This document shows, piece after piece, positions 7,499 to 17,000 of a stretch of 36,201 nt of DNA (the first letter of the stretch is position 1; every line of letters begins with the position of its first letter). The translations under genes were made by a program, and so were the position numbers. Origin of the DNA: Bacillus sp. V59.32b. Its GTDB lineage: Bacteria; Bacillota; Bacilli; Bacillales; DSM-1321. A model generated the notes under the pieces. That model saw only the letters and a program-made list of their open reading frames with translations. It did no database searches and was not told the DNA's origin. The stretch is taken from NCBI RefSeq assembly GCF_003429085.1, contig NZ_QVTC01000009.1, positions 1 through 36,201 of the forward strand, read 5' to 3'.

Positions 7499-7613
7499 AA
7501 ACGTCTTCGGTGACTTTGTCATCGTCATCACCTACTTTATCTATATTCTTTTGAGAAATAGATAAAGCATCCCAGGGAGATGCTTCATAATGATAATTAA
7601 CATATCCATACTA
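7499..7613 (-). pseudogene. Possible leftover 3' end of a lost gene
   Basis: Between the tatA terminator and the lipoprotein gene there is no intact gene. On the minus strand an open stretch of about 37 codons without a start ends at a TAG at 7499-7501. It would encode a plausible hydrophilic C terminus with SPWDALSISQKNIDKV and an acidic DDDD run. Composition looks coding-like, but it could be chance. A hairpin (AAGCATC/GATGCTT, 7565-7585) lies in it and may end the lipoprotein transcript. Confidence 0.25.
7565..7585 (-). terminator. Possible terminator after the lipoprotein gene
   Basis: Stem AAGCATC/GATGCTT with a 7-nt loop about 45 bp after the lipoprotein stop, followed on the minus strand by TTATCTATTTC. 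The T run is interrupted. Confidence 0.5.
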
Positions 7614-7626
7614 AATGTTGAAAAAT

Positions 7627-8487
7627 CTATTCTTCTTCTAAATATTCTACACCCATTTCAGATTCTAGTACCTCAAGTTCATTCGCAGCATCATCAAAGT
7701 CTGTCTGCGCACTATTTAATTTATCCTCAATCTCGAGCCCATCGTCTATATAAAATGCCTTAAATTCTTGTAATATATTTACTTGCATTTGAATAGAAGA
7801 TTTTAAATTTTGAATGACCGAATTAAGACTGTCTATTTCTGTACTACTAAACTGATTTTCATGCTCTTTAATAAGCAAACCTAATCTATCAAGTTCTTTA
7901 TATGTATAGTCTTTAATATAGTCCTCAGTTTCGTTTGCCTCATTAGAGATTTCATCTATTGATGTGATATCTTGATTCAAATTAATAAACGTACTTAAAT
8001 CATTGTCATAACTTGAAACATCAATACTCTCCATGACTTGATGCAAATCTTCCATAAGCACTGCTTCGTATATAGTTTTACCTGAGTTTAAAAGTTTGCT
8101 TGCTTTCAATGCTTCACCGCTCGACAATGCATTCACATCTTTTGTTAACAATTCAATATTTTCTTCAATATGTTCACCATCATTCATATCAATTATTGCA
8201 GCACTGCCAGTCGCCTTTGCAATGAGATTAAAATCACCCTTTAATGTGATAAATGCTTCAGACTCTAAATAACCTACTTTATTAGTAGCATCTTTGTTTT
8301 GTTCAGAAATAAGACTTATTTTGTCTATTAGTTCTTTCTTAGCCTTATCGCCCTCTACACTGTTATCTACTTCAATCTTACCTGCTTCCCCGGTTTTTTT
8401 AGTTGAAGATTCTGAACCACAACCAAGTAAACCGAACAGAATAAGTAAAAATGATAATCCAAGAGTTATGCTTTTTATGTACTTCAT
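7627..8487 (-). CDS. Putative lipoprotein, coiled-coil rich, unknown function
   Basis: A 286-residue protein with a clear lipoprotein signal: basic MKYIKS start, hydrophobic core, and lipobox LLGC with Cys23 as the acylated residue. The rest is acidic and strongly helical, with long stretches of heptad-like leucine/isoleucine spacing (for example 95-120, 195-240 and 255-282). It is therefore probably an extended helical bundle anchored on the outside of the membrane. It looks superficially like YkyA-type helical lipoproteins, but I do not recognise the family. The ATG is preceded by GGGGG. It stands alone between the riboswitch-controlled exporter and tatA. Confidence 0.75.
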   Translation of the reverse strand: MKYIKSITLGLSFLLILFGLLGCGSESSTKKTGEAGKIEVDNSVEGDKAKKELIDKISLISEQNKDATNKVGYLESEAFITLKGDFNLIAKATGSAAIIDMNDGEHIEENIELLTKDVNALSSGEALKASKLLNSGKTIYEAVLMEDLHQVMESIDVSSYDNDLSTFINLNQDITSIDEISNEANETEDYIKDYTYKELDRLGLLIKEHENQFSSTEIDSLNSVIQNLKSSIQMQVNILQEFKAFYIDDGLEIEDKLNSAQTDFDDAANELEVLESEMGVEYLEEE

Positions 8488-8640
8488 AGTTGCCCCCTAT
8501 TTTCTTTGATACTTTATTACTATAATAAAATATCATAGAAAAACAGAAAAAAATATGGGTTATTAAAAGGTCTCTAACTTTTATTCCCTATATCTTGTAC
8601 TTTGAAAAAGCCATCCTTTATGCAGTACTTTCATCAACCA

Positions 8641-8955
8641 CTATGCCACAAGCTTCAACCCAATTGCAGCACCTAAGATCATCATAATGAAAAGAATCCT
8701 CTTCCAATCCTTCGACTCCCCATAAAGAATCATCCCTAAAAGAGCTCCGCCACAAGCACCAATTCCCGTCCATACGGCGTACGCTGTACCCATCGGCAAA
8801 GTTTTCATGGCCATGGATAGAAAGATAAAGCTCGACCCGAATCCAATCACCAGCAGGACGAAAGATTGCCAGTTTTTATCCCGGTGAAATTTATTAATCA
8901 TAGCAACTCCAAACATTTCACAAACACCCGCAAAAACCAATGCTACCCATGCCAC
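8641..8955 (-). CDS. ykkD: SMR family guanidinium exporter subunit (YkkD-like)
   Basis: A 104-residue small multidrug resistance protein with four transmembrane helices. The conserved membrane glutamate lies in helix 1 (AGVCEMFG, E13), and the family signature LPMGTAYAVWTGIG is near residues 53-66. It starts with GTG directly after the stop codon of its partner (zero gap), with AAGGAG inside the partner's 3' end, so translation is coupled. With the upstream gene it would form a heterodimeric exporter. Control by the guanidine-I riboswitch upstream of the pair argues for guanidinium (or related cations) as substrate, as for B. subtilis ykkCD. Function as a pair is inferred. Confidence 0.88.
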   Translation of the reverse strand: MAWVALVFAGVCEMFGVAMINKFHRDKNWQSFVLLVIGFGSSFIFLSMAMKTLPMGTAYAVWTGIGACGGALLGMILYGESKDWKRILFIMMILGAAIGLKLVA

Positions 8956-9297
8956 CTAAGATTCAGCTCCTTCCGCATTTTTATCCTTCGTGATCGTCTT
9001 CAAGCCAATGACACCCGTCAGAAGCAGCAGTATCAACAATATCTTCGAAAGCTTAAACGGCTCGCCAAAGATTAGGATTTCAGAAAGTACAGTTCCAGCG
9101 GTCCCCAAGCCAACAAAAACAGCGTAAACAGTCCCAACAGGCAGCCTTCTGCCGGCCATAATCATCACATAAAAACTAATAATGATTGAAATGACCGTTC
9201 CCGTCCAGGACCAAAAACCATCAGCGTGCTTAAGCCCAATCACCCAAAGCACTTCAAAGAAAGCTGCTATCACAACTTTTATCCAATCCCTATTCAT
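8956..9297 (-). CDS. ykkC: SMR family guanidinium exporter subunit (YkkC/Gdx-like)
   Basis: A 113-residue SMR protein with four transmembrane helices. Helix 1 carries the catalytic glutamate in [16 protein letters not shown] (E14), close to the signature of guanidinium exporters (Gdx, formerly SugE). The [15 protein letters not shown] loop is also typical. It is the first gene after the riboswitch; the ATG has AAGGAGTG upstream. The last residues ([10 protein letters not shown]) form a short hydrophilic tail. Length and order relative to its partner match ykkC-ykkD of B. subtilis. It would work in the membrane as half of a heterodimer, swapping protons for guanidinium. Confidence 0.9.
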   Translation of the reverse strand: MNRDWIKVVIAAFFEVLWVIGLKHADGFWSWTGTVISIIISFYVMIMAGRRLPVGTVYAVFVGLGTAGTVLSEILIFGEPFKLSKILLILLLLTGVIGLKTITKDKNAEGAES

Positions 9298-9341
9298 GGT
9301 GCTTCACTCCTTCATCCATCTCCTAAAAGGGTAAACATGAA

Positions 9342-9386
9342 AACAGCCTGGGAGAATACTATGAATCAGTATTTCTCCCAGGCTTT
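9342..9386 (-). terminator. Riboswitch-controlled terminator in front of ykkCD
   Basis: Long hairpin on the minus strand with arms beginning AGCCTGGGAGAA and ending TTCTCCCAGGCT, followed by GTTTTCATG. The first arm overlaps the conserved 3' end of the aptamer, so guanidine binding would prevent the terminator from forming. Confidence 0.88.
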
Positions 9387-9466
9387 TATCCCTCCGTGTA
9401 ACAGCAAATAGCTGCCGTTTTCTCTCGGACCAGGCCGGCTTATTGCCGCGGAACCCTAGAAAACTT
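9384..9466 (-). ncRNA. Guanidine-I riboswitch (ykkC class)
   Basis: The minus-strand leader of ykkCD contains the conserved blocks of the ykkC/guanidine-I aptamer in order: CTAGGGTTCCG, then CTGGTCCGAGAGA, then ACGGC and ACACGGAGGGATAAAAGCC, merging into the terminator stem. The match is clear by eye. It senses guanidinium and turns on transcription of the exporter. The arrangement (aptamer, overlapping terminator, exporter genes) is that of an ON switch. Confidence 0.95.
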
Positions 9467-9494
9467 TAGATATATTCACTTATTTTCCATGCCC

Positions 9495-9522
9495 ATTATA
9501 CAACATTATGAAATATTGGCAA
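9495..9522 (-). promoter_or_regulatory. Promoter of the guanidine riboswitch-ykkCD transcript
   Basis: On the minus strand, -35 TTGCCA (9517-9522), a 16-bp spacer and a perfect -10 TATAAT (9495-9500), about 30 bp before the aptamer begins. Confidence 0.75.
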
Positions 9523-9537
9523 GAGTGCTCATCTGTA

Positions 9538-10323
9538 TTAATTGCCCGCCCCTCTATACCGCTTCACACCTTGGTTCCAAATCAGCACAGAAAGACTGAA
9601 GAACACTAATCCAATCACAGGTGTGGCGAAGGAATAGGTGTACCATTCTTTCTTTCCTAGGAAATACGCTGCCGGATAGACGCCAACGAACGCAAATGGC
9701 AAAACCCAGGTGAGCACAAACCGAATGACCTTATTATAAATATCAACCGGATAACGGCCGTAGTTTCCGATGTTATACATCATCGGCATGATCGAGGTTT
9801 TCGCATCCGACCAAAAACCGATGCTTGCGATGGCGATGAAAATCGCCGCATAGGCAAGCGCTCCGCCAATCGCAAACAGAATGAACAAAATCGGATCGTA
9901 CCACGCAATCTCCAAATTCAGTGAAGTACCCGCGTAGAAAATCACAACGAGACCGGTAATCAAACCGAATAGCGATTCCAGCTCCATCCGTTCAATAATG
10001 ACTTGGTACAAGCTATGGATTGGTCGCGTTAGAATCCGATCCATTTCTCCTTTGACGATATAGCGGTCATTGAAATCCCATATGTTAAAAAAAGCAGAAA
10101 ATAGCGCGTAAGGCACTAAGAAAAAGCCATAAATAAAAATGATTTCGTCCCTGCTCCATCCGCTCAACAATTGTGTATGTCCGAAAACCACCAGGATAAA
10201 AATTAAATTGACAGCCTGATTCAGAAGATCGGACAAAATTTCAACGACCAGATCCGCACGGTATTGTAGCCTGGTTTTCATATATTGGCTTACGTATTGA
10301 AAAAACATCGAAACATAAAACAC
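9538..10323 (-). CDS. ABC-2 family transporter permease (DUF990-type), second permease
   Basis: A 261-residue membrane protein with about six transmembrane helices, at roughly residues 25-48, 58-80, 112-130, 140-165, 205-228 and 232-250. A conserved cytosolic segment MDRILTRPIHSLYQ (about 98-111) is typical of the DUF990/ABC-2 permease family. It pairs with the permease just upstream (4-bp gap) and the ATPase before that, forming an ATP-driven exporter. The start is GTG at 10321-10323, with GGGAGG 8 nt upstream. Its gene ends before the ykkCD promoter region. Substrate unknown; related three-gene sets are often annotated as daunorubicin-type or lantibiotic exporters, which is a guess here. 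Confidence 0.88.
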   Translation of the reverse strand: MFYVSMFFQYVSQYMKTRLQYRADLVVEILSDLLNQAVNLIFILVVFGHTQLLSGWSRDEIIFIYGFFLVPYALFSAFFNIWDFNDRYIVKGEMDRILTRPIHSLYQVIIERMELESLFGLITGLVVIFYAGTSLNLEIAWYDPILFILFAIGGALAYAAIFIAIASIGFWSDAKTSIMPMMYNIGNYGRYPVDIYNKVIRFVLTWVLPFAFVGVYPAAYFLGKKEWYTYSFATPVIGLVFFSLSVLIWNQGVKRYRGAGN

Positions 10324-10327
10324 AGCC

Positions 10328-11119
10328 TCAACCTCCCTGAATAATCAGCTGTTTTTTAGCCACTATCCAAAGAAATTGGATGGGCACCATCAATATCAGC
10401 ACCCAGAGTGATTGCTGCAGCAAAGCCTGAAGAATGTCTCCGTGCCTGAAGCCGTTCGTAAAAATCATACTCGGGATATAGCTGATCCCCTGAAACGGAA
10501 GATATTTCATGATCTCCTGCGCCCAGAATGGATAAAAACTGATCGGCAAAAGCAATCCCGAAAACAGGTCGATCACAACCCGTTTCGCTCTGATCAACCC
10601 TGTATTGTTATAGAAAAAAAAGGCCGTGATGCCGGTCAAAAGGTTGATCTGGGTATTAATGATGAAGCTGAACAGCAAAGATATCCCAAAATAACCCCAC
10701 AGGGCAGGATCATGAGGAAGTTCCAAAGGGAACATAAAGGAAACGACCACCATGCCCGGAATCGAAAAGAAAAAGAAACGGAAAATACCTTCGCCTAGCC
10801 CCTGCATCGTTTTCATGCCCAGATAATTATAAGGCCTGATCAATTCAATCGCGACCTTGCCTTCTTTAATCTCTGCAGCTATTTCACGGTCGATATTATT
10901 AAAGTAAAATGCACGGGCCATCCAGGCTATCGCTACATATGTAGTCATCTGTATACTTGTTAACCCTTCAATGGAACCTTTATCACCGTAAATGGCACTC
11001 CAAAGAAAATAATAGGCCCCGATATTTATGCTGTAAATGATGATTCCTGTGTAATAATCCGTCCGGTAAGCAAGCATCATTAGAAACCGGATACGAATCA
11101 TCTCAATATATTTATCCAA
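10328..11119 (-). CDS. ABC-2 family transporter permease, first permease
   Basis: A 263-residue integral membrane protein with about six transmembrane helices, homologous in layout to the next gene: an N-terminal amphipathic stretch, helices at about 25-45 and 55-75, and a cytosolic IKEGKVAIELIRPYNYLGMKT segment (about 85-105) corresponding to the MDRILTRPIH loop of its partner. Start is TTG at 11117-11119 behind AAGGAGAG. It lies 49 bp after the ATPase gene and 4 bp before the second permease. The two permeases probably form a heterodimeric channel. The substrate cannot be told. Confidence 0.88.
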   Translation of the reverse strand: MDKYIEMIRIRFLMMLAYRTDYYTGIIIYSINIGAYYFLWSAIYGDKGSIEGLTSIQMTTYVAIAWMARAFYFNNIDREIAAEIKEGKVAIELIRPYNYLGMKTMQGLGEGIFRFFFFSIPGMVVVSFMFPLELPHDPALWGYFGISLLFSFIINTQINLLTGITAFFFYNNTGLIRAKRVVIDLFSGLLLPISFYPFWAQEIMKYLPFQGISYIPSMIFTNGFRHGDILQALLQQSLWVLILMVPIQFLWIVAKKQLIIQGG

Positions 11120-11168
11120 GGCCCTCTCTCCTTACTTCCAATCTAAATAGCCATTCTTATAAGGAATG

Positions 11169-12188
11169 TCAGCGTCCTGTGGAAACCATCCCCTCTTCAT
11201 AAATATTCCGGACGATTTCCTCTATAGACGTCTCATGAATTTTGACATCTTTAATTTTGAAATGCGAAACCACGGAGGAAATCAGCTGAGATATATTATC
11301 TTTTTCTTCCTTAATAACTGCGATATAGGTCTGACTCTTCTCCTCATATTCCCAGCTTGTTTCAAATAAAAGCGGCAGCGATTCCAGCTCAGCCATTGAA
11401 ACTTCATCTAAGAATTGAAAATGAATCTCTTTTTCTTCCGCCCAGTTGTTTTTAAGATCCTGCAGTCCGCCGTCATAAATGATCTTGCCTTCATCAAGCA
11501 TGACCACCCTTTCACAAACGGCTTCAATATCAGCTAAATCATGTGTTGTAAGCAGAATCGTTGTATTGTATTTTTCGTTAATTTCCTTAAGGAACTTGCG
11601 GATTTTCATTTTCACCAGAACATCTAGACCAATTGTCGGCTCGTCTAAAAAAAGCAGTGGCGGATTGTGAATCAATGCCGCGGCAAGCTCACATCTCATC
11701 CGCTGTCCAAGCGAAAGCTTACGGACCGGCTTATCTAAAAGCGGTCCAATATCAAGTGTTTCAATGATAAGTTTCATATGTTCCTCATATTGTGCATCCG
11801 GAACTTTGTAAACCTTCTTCAGCAGCCGGAATGATTCCTGGACGGCGATATCCCACCAAAGCTGTGAACGCTGCCCGAAGACCACGCCGATTGTTCTCGT
11901 GAATTTCTCCCGTTCCCGGTGAGGATCCATGCCATTAACACGCACCTCGCCTGATGTCGGCGTCAGGATGCCTGTCAGCATTTTGATGGTCGTCGACTTG
12001 CCGGCTCCGTTCTCACCAATATAGGCAACCATTTCGCCTTGCTTTACGGTAAAATTTATGTCATTGACAGCGGGAATCACTTTATAGTTTCTTGTCAGCA
12101 AATCGCGAAAAGCTCCTTTTAATCCGGAGCGGCTGGAATACATCTTGAATTCTTTGCGAAGCTGCTTGACTTCGATTGCATTGCTCAT
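11169..12188 (-). CDS. ABC transporter ATP-binding protein
   Basis: A 339-residue ATPase. Walker A GENGAGKST (about residues 58-66), signature LSLGQRMRCELAAAL (about 159), Walker B LLFLDEPTIGLD (about 180) and the switch histidine in TTHD (about 216) are all intact. A C-terminal domain of about 95 residues follows the nucleotide-binding domain, as in DrrA-like exporter ATPases. The start has GGAGGAG upstream. It is the first gene of the three-gene leftward operon and powers the two ABC-2 permeases. It is divergent from gsaB, with about 190 bp between them. Confidence 0.93.
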   Translation of the reverse strand: MSNAIEVKQLRKEFKMYSSRSGLKGAFRDLLTRNYKVIPAVNDINFTVKQGEMVAYIGENGAGKSTTIKMLTGILTPTSGEVRVNGMDPHREREKFTRTIGVVFGQRSQLWWDIAVQESFRLLKKVYKVPDAQYEEHMKLIIETLDIGPLLDKPVRKLSLGQRMRCELAAALIHNPPLLFLDEPTIGLDVLVKMKIRKFLKEINEKYNTTILLTTHDLADIEAVCERVVMLDEGKIIYDGGLQDLKNNWAEEKEIHFQFLDEVSMAELESLPLLFETSWEYEEKSQTYIAVIKEEKDNISQLISSVVSHFKIKDVKIHETSIEEIVRNIYEEGMVSTGR

Positions 12189-12381
12189 CGTTTTACTCCT
12201 CCAAATTTCTGCTTGCCCTAAAGAATTATTTTATCCAATTGCGCTTATTAAAACAATTAATACGTCTAGAGCACGTTCCCCTTTTAATAGACATCCCAGA
12301 TGCCTGCGCTCAGCTTTTTCAGATGAAAAGTGCTAGAATAATGAATGGTAACTTTGCAATAAATTTAGGAGGCCATTCAAA

Positions 12382-13680
12382 ATGAAATTTACCAATTCAG
12401 AGAATTTACATAAGGAAGCTCAGAAGCATATTGTCGGAGGTGTCAATTCCCCGTCCCGTTCTTACAAAGCTGTTGGCGGTGGTTCACCCGTAGTGATGGA
12501 GCGCGCAAAGGGAGCTTATTTCTGGGATGTTGACGGAAATAAATATATTGACTATTTAGCGGCTTACGGACCGATCATCACCGGTCATGCCCACCCCCAT
12601 ATAACGGAAGCGATCAAGCAAGCTGCGGAAACCGGGGTTCTTTATGGCACACCGACCCCACATGAAGTGAAGTTTGCAAAAATGCTAAAGGAAGCGATGC
12701 CTTTTATGGAAAAGGTTCGCTTTGTGAACTCCGGTACCGAAGCTGTGATGACAACCATCCGAGTAGCCCGTGCGTATACGGGAAGGGATAAAGTCATCAA
12801 GTTTGCCGGCTGCTACCACGGACACTCCGACTTGGTTCTTGTCGCGGCAGGGTCAGGACCTGCCACTTTGGGTACGCCTGATTCAGCAGGAGTACCTAAG
12901 AGCATTGCCCAGGAAGTCATTACTGTTCCTTTCAATGACATCGGGCCTTTTAAAGAAGCTCTGGATAAGTGGGGAGATCAAATTGCCGCCGTTCTTGTCG
13001 AACCAATTGTAGGTAACTTCGGTATCGTGGAGCCTAACCCCGGATTTTTGGAATCCGTACTTGACCTGACACACAAAGCAGGAGCTCTTGTCATTTTTGA
13101 CGAGGTCATTACAGCTTTCCGTTTTATGTATGGCGGGGCCCAAGACTTGCTTGGCATTCAGCCTGACTTAACAGCTCTCGGAAAAATCATTGGCGGCGGT
13201 CTTCCAATCGGTGCCTATGGCGGTAAAAAAGAAATCATGGAAACAGTCGCTCCGCTTGGCCCTGCATACCAGGCTGGTACAATGGCCGGTAACCCGGCAT
13301 CCATTTTATCGGGGATCGCTTGCTTAGAGGTTCTGAAACAAGAAGGGATCTATGAAGAAATGGATAGGCTAGGCGCAATCCTTGAAGCAGGAATTACAAA
13401 AGCGGCGGAACAATATCAGATCCCGATTACAATCAACCGGTTGAAAGGCGCTTTGACGATCTACTTCACAACGGAAAAAGTGGAAAACTATGAGCAGGCG
13501 GAAAATACGGATGGTGAAATGTTCGCTCAATTTTTCAAGCTGATGCTTCACCAAGGCATCAATCTTGCACCGTCCAAATATGAAGCTTGGTTTTTAACAA
13601 TCGCACATACCGAGGAAGATATTTTTCATACTTTAAAAACGGTTGAACATGCATTCAAATCATTGAAAATCAATCAATAA
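12382..13680 (+). CDS. gsaB: Glutamate-1-semialdehyde 2,1-aminomutase GsaB (HemL paralogue)
   Basis: PLP enzyme that converts glutamate-1-semialdehyde to 5-aminolevulinate, precursor of haem and B12. The 432-residue length is normal. The cofactor lysine is K268 in [19 protein letters not shown]; other visible motifs are [16 protein letters not shown] near the N terminus, [10 protein letters not shown] and the FDEVITAF aspartate loop. The start follows AGGAGG at good spacing. Its position between ygaD/ygaE and bcp is that of B. subtilis gsaB, the second copy beside the hemAXCDBL operon gene hemL. It appears monocistronic, with a terminator directly behind it. Confidence 0.94.
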   Translation: MKFTNSENLHKEAQKHIVGGVNSPSRSYKAVGGGSPVVMERAKGAYFWDVDGNKYIDYLAAYGPIITGHAHPHITEAIKQAAETGVLYGTPTPHEVKFAKMLKEAMPFMEKVRFVNSGTEAVMTTIRVARAYTGRDKVIKFAGCYHGHSDLVLVAAGSGPATLGTPDSAGVPKSIAQEVITVPFNDIGPFKEALDKWGDQIAAVLVEPIVGNFGIVEPNPGFLESVLDLTHKAGALVIFDEVITAFRFMYGGAQDLLGIQPDLTALGKIIGGGLPIGAYGGKKEIMETVAPLGPAYQAGTMAGNPASILSGIACLEVLKQEGIYEEMDRLGAILEAGITKAAEQYQIPITINRLKGALTIYFTTEKVENYEQAENTDGEMFAQFFKLMLHQGINLAPSKYEAWFLTIAHTEEDIFHTLKTVEHAFKSLKINQ

Positions 13681-13695
13681 CCGTATAAATATACA

Positions 13696-13745
13696 AATAA
13701 TATTCAAATCCAAGATATACTATTGTCTTGGGTTTGAATATTATT
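13696..13745 (+). terminator. Terminator of gsaB
   Basis: Near-perfect inverted repeat with arms AATAATATTCAAATCCAAGA and TCTTGGGTTTGAATATTATT around an 8-10 nt loop, followed by TTATAATT. The stem is long but AT-rich; the U run is moderate. Confidence 0.75.
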
Positions 13746-13751
13746 TTATAA

Positions 13752-13766
13752 TTGAAAGCGTTTACA
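13752..13766 (+). promoter_or_regulatory. cre site (CcpA operator)
   Basis: TTGAAAGCGTTTACA matches the Bacillus cre consensus WTGNAANCGNWNNCW at every defined position. It lies just after the gsaB terminator and about 286 bp before the glutamate synthase start codon. From that distance it could act as an upstream activation site for the glutamate synthase gene. The rest of 13767-14000 is AT-rich, and I see no convincing promoter in it. Confidence 0.75.
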
Positions 13767-14001
13767 ACTAGATTTTTGCGTGATTAATTATTTCACTTCA
13801 TTAATAATTTTATCCATCTTACTGTATAAATAATTGATTTCTGAATATTTAAATGATATTATTGTGTTACTATTCTAAATTTTAGATACCGTCCATTCTT
13901 CTCTTTTTTTCTCACAATATCAGAAGGTTGAACCTCTGAGTGTACTGTTATTACGTTTTATCCCTCGTCGCAACGTTTCAAAAAAAAACGAAAAATCATA
14001 T

Positions 14002-14054
14002 AGGAGGTGAAGGCAGCCAATAAGGTCTACCCTTATTTAGCGCCGAAAAAAATG
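14002..14054 (+). promoter_or_regulatory. Ribosome binding site with intervening hairpin before gltB
   Basis: The only strong SD (AGGAGG, 14002-14007) is 44 nt from the ATG at 14052, far too far in linear terms. Between them, AATAAGG (14019-14025) pairs perfectly with CCTTATT (14031-14037), and GGC/GCC plus GC/GC pairs (14012-14017 with 14040-14044) extend the stem. Folded, the SD-to-ATG spacing becomes about 11 nt. An in-frame GTG at 14007 overlaps the SD itself and is not a workable start. Confidence 0.55.
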
Positions 14055-17000
14055 ACACAACAATGGACCCCGAGTTTATTTAAGGAATTTTATAAACAGG
14101 AGCATGACGCATGTGGGATTGTATCCAGCATTGAAAAGAAGAAAATCCCAACGAGAGAAAATATCTTTGCCGTAATTGATGCGCTTGTAAAAATGAATCA
14201 CCGCGCTGGTTTTATTAATGGTGAAGGCGATGGCGTTGGCATCCATATCGACATTCCAAGAGCACTTTGGAAGCAAAAGCTTACGGCTGAGGGCGTTGAT
14301 GCATCCGTGGTCGATAAGGATTCCTTTATCGTAGGCCATCTGTTCTTGAGCAGAAAAGCTGAAACGGAAACGCTTAAGAAAGAGATAAAAGCGAAATTGC
14401 AAAAGCACGGTCTTTCCTTGCTTTTCGAAACGGACAAAGCCTACAATTCCGCTGCACTCGGCCCTATCGCCATTCAGGAAAACCCTGTTTTTTGGCAATT
14501 TGCCTGCACCTCTGATTTCCCTGACCAACAAGCATTGTCAAAAGCACTTTTTGAATTGACACCTGAAATTGAAACAGACGATCATATTCACGTGGCATCT
14601 CTTAGCCAGTATCACGCTGTTTATAAAGTAATGGGTGCCGGAGACATTCTGCCGCACTACTACCCTGATCTTGCTGACCCGCTCGTTGCATCCACAATGA
14701 CACTCGGGCATAACCGTTATTCAACCAACACCCTGTCCAGCTTTTTCCGTGTACAGCCTTTCAGTGTATTAGGGCATAACGGGGAAATCAACACGATCAG
14801 CAAGCTCCGTGATGAAGCTAAAATGGTAGGCGTCCCGCTTGTAAAGGACGGCAGTGACTCACAGGATTTAAGCCGGACGATTGAAACGTTTATCGCCAGG
14901 CACGGTTATTCTTTATTTGAAGCTATCGATCTATTATTCCCGCCAATCGTCAATGAAATGAAAGTGTACCCGGAGCATCTGCAAAACTTATATACGTATT
15001 TACGGGAAGCATGGGGGCATTTCGCACAAGGTCCTGCCGGGATCATTTCTCGTTTTGGCGATGAAGCTGTGTTTTCAGTAGACGCATTAGGCTTGCGCCC
15101 GCTTTGGAAGATTGAAACAGAAACTTCCTATTTATTCTCTTCAGAGCCTGGGATTATTCCTTCCTCTGAATATACCGGTGACCCAAAGCCGCTTGGACCA
15201 GGGGAAAAGGTCGGCTTGAAATGGGATGGAGATTCTATCAAGCTATATAATTACAAAAACTATCAGGAAGAAGTCTATGAAAGATACAATCAGCGCTTTA
15301 TACTCTCTAATGACCATGTGCGTCTCAATCCTCCTGTGTTCGAAAAGGTTGTATCTAACACACAGCCTTCAGGAATTCACAACGGACAATATAAAGCATT
15401 CGGCTGGGAGCGTGATCACGTTCAGCTTATAGAACAAATGGCGGAAAAAGGCGCGGAACCTATCCGTTCATTGGGCCATGACGCACCTTTGGCAGCCTTA
15501 AACCCGGACAGAAAAAATCTCGCTGACTATATTAAGGAAAGCGTTGCAGTCGTAACCAACCCGGCAATTGACCGCGACCGGGAAGCCGAACATTTCTCTA
15601 CGCGGACGATTATCGGTAAGCGTCCTTCACTATTCGAACGGGAAAAGGCAGGCAAAGTTGTTGAACTTTTGACCCCGCTTTTGATTGAAGGGAAAATGGG
15701 TTATGATTGTGCGAGCACTGTATTACAGCCAAGCTACGACCAGTTTATCAAGCATTTCCAGGGTATTCAGCTTGCTCATTTCGTTTCCATGACCTTTACC
15801 GAAGAAGAAGGCGTGCAGGAAGCTTTGGACCGACTTGCAGCTGAGGCTGTTTCAGCCGTGGATAACGGGAAAACACTGATTGTCCTTGACGATGCCGCAG
15901 CTCACCAAAACGGAAATCTTTGGTTGGATCCACATTTAGTTGTTTCAGCTGTCGATCAGGCACTTGTCACTACAGGAAAAAGACGCGATTGTTCCCTGCT
16001 CTTAAGATCAGCTTCGATTCGCTCTTTGCATGATATCATCGTCGCGTACGGTCTTGGTGCGAATCTTATTAGCCCATATTATATGTTCTTGTCATTATCG
16101 ACTGAAACAAATGTTCCGACAGTCAATTTATACAATGCATTAACGAAGGGTCTTGAGAAAGTTATCTCCACCATCGGCATCCATGAGCTTAGAGGCTACG
16201 GTCGTCTATTCTCAAGCATAGGCCTTCATGAAGAAGTGGGAAAATATCTAAATGTGGTGAACTTCTTCGGGTCTAACGAGCTGGCACAAAACTTCGAAGT
16301 ATTGAAAGAAGACGCTAAACAACGCGTCTTGGATTATAACAACGAAGCCGAAAGAATCGGAAAGACATTCCATCTGTTCCCAAGGATATGGAAAGCGATT
16401 GGGGAAGTAGCCATAACCGGTGACTATACTGCCTACGGTGAAAAGATTTCGGAACAGGAGGAAGCGAATCCGACGACGATCAGGCATTTAACAAGTCTGA
16501 AAACAGCAGATACTCCTCTGCCAGCACAGGATGTTGATATTTCCGTTGGTGACCATAGCCTGCCATTCGTCATTGCCTCCATGTCATTTGGATCGCAAAA
16601 TGAAACGGCGTTCCGCGCTTATGCTGAAGCAGCTGATCAGTTGAATATGATCAGTATGAATGGAGAAGGCGGAGAAATTAAAGATATGCTTGGCAAGTAC
16701 CCGAACTCCCGTGGCCAGCAGATCGCATCAGGGCGATTTGGAGTAAATGCAGAGCTGCTTAACTCTTCTAACCTGCTGGAAATCAAAATCGGCCAGGGAG
16801 CAAAACCAGGAGAAGGCGGCCACCTTCCAGGATCCAAGGTAACCGCGAAGATTGCGGAAGCTCGTAATGCTACAATCGGATCGGATTTAATTTCGCCATC
16901 GAACAACCATGATATTTATTCCATTGAAGATCTGGCGCAAATGATTCATGAACTGAAAACGGCAAACGATAAAGCAAAAGTCGCTGTAAAAGTCCCGGTT

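Noticed and set aside
14007..14009. GTG start for the glutamate synthase
   Set aside because: The codon is part of the SD sequence itself, leaving no spacing, and the extra 15 residues do not resemble the conserved N terminus.
14076..14531. Leftward frame of 151 codons within the glutamate synthase gene
   Set aside because: Antisense to a fully conserved domain, no ribosome site, no recognisable product.
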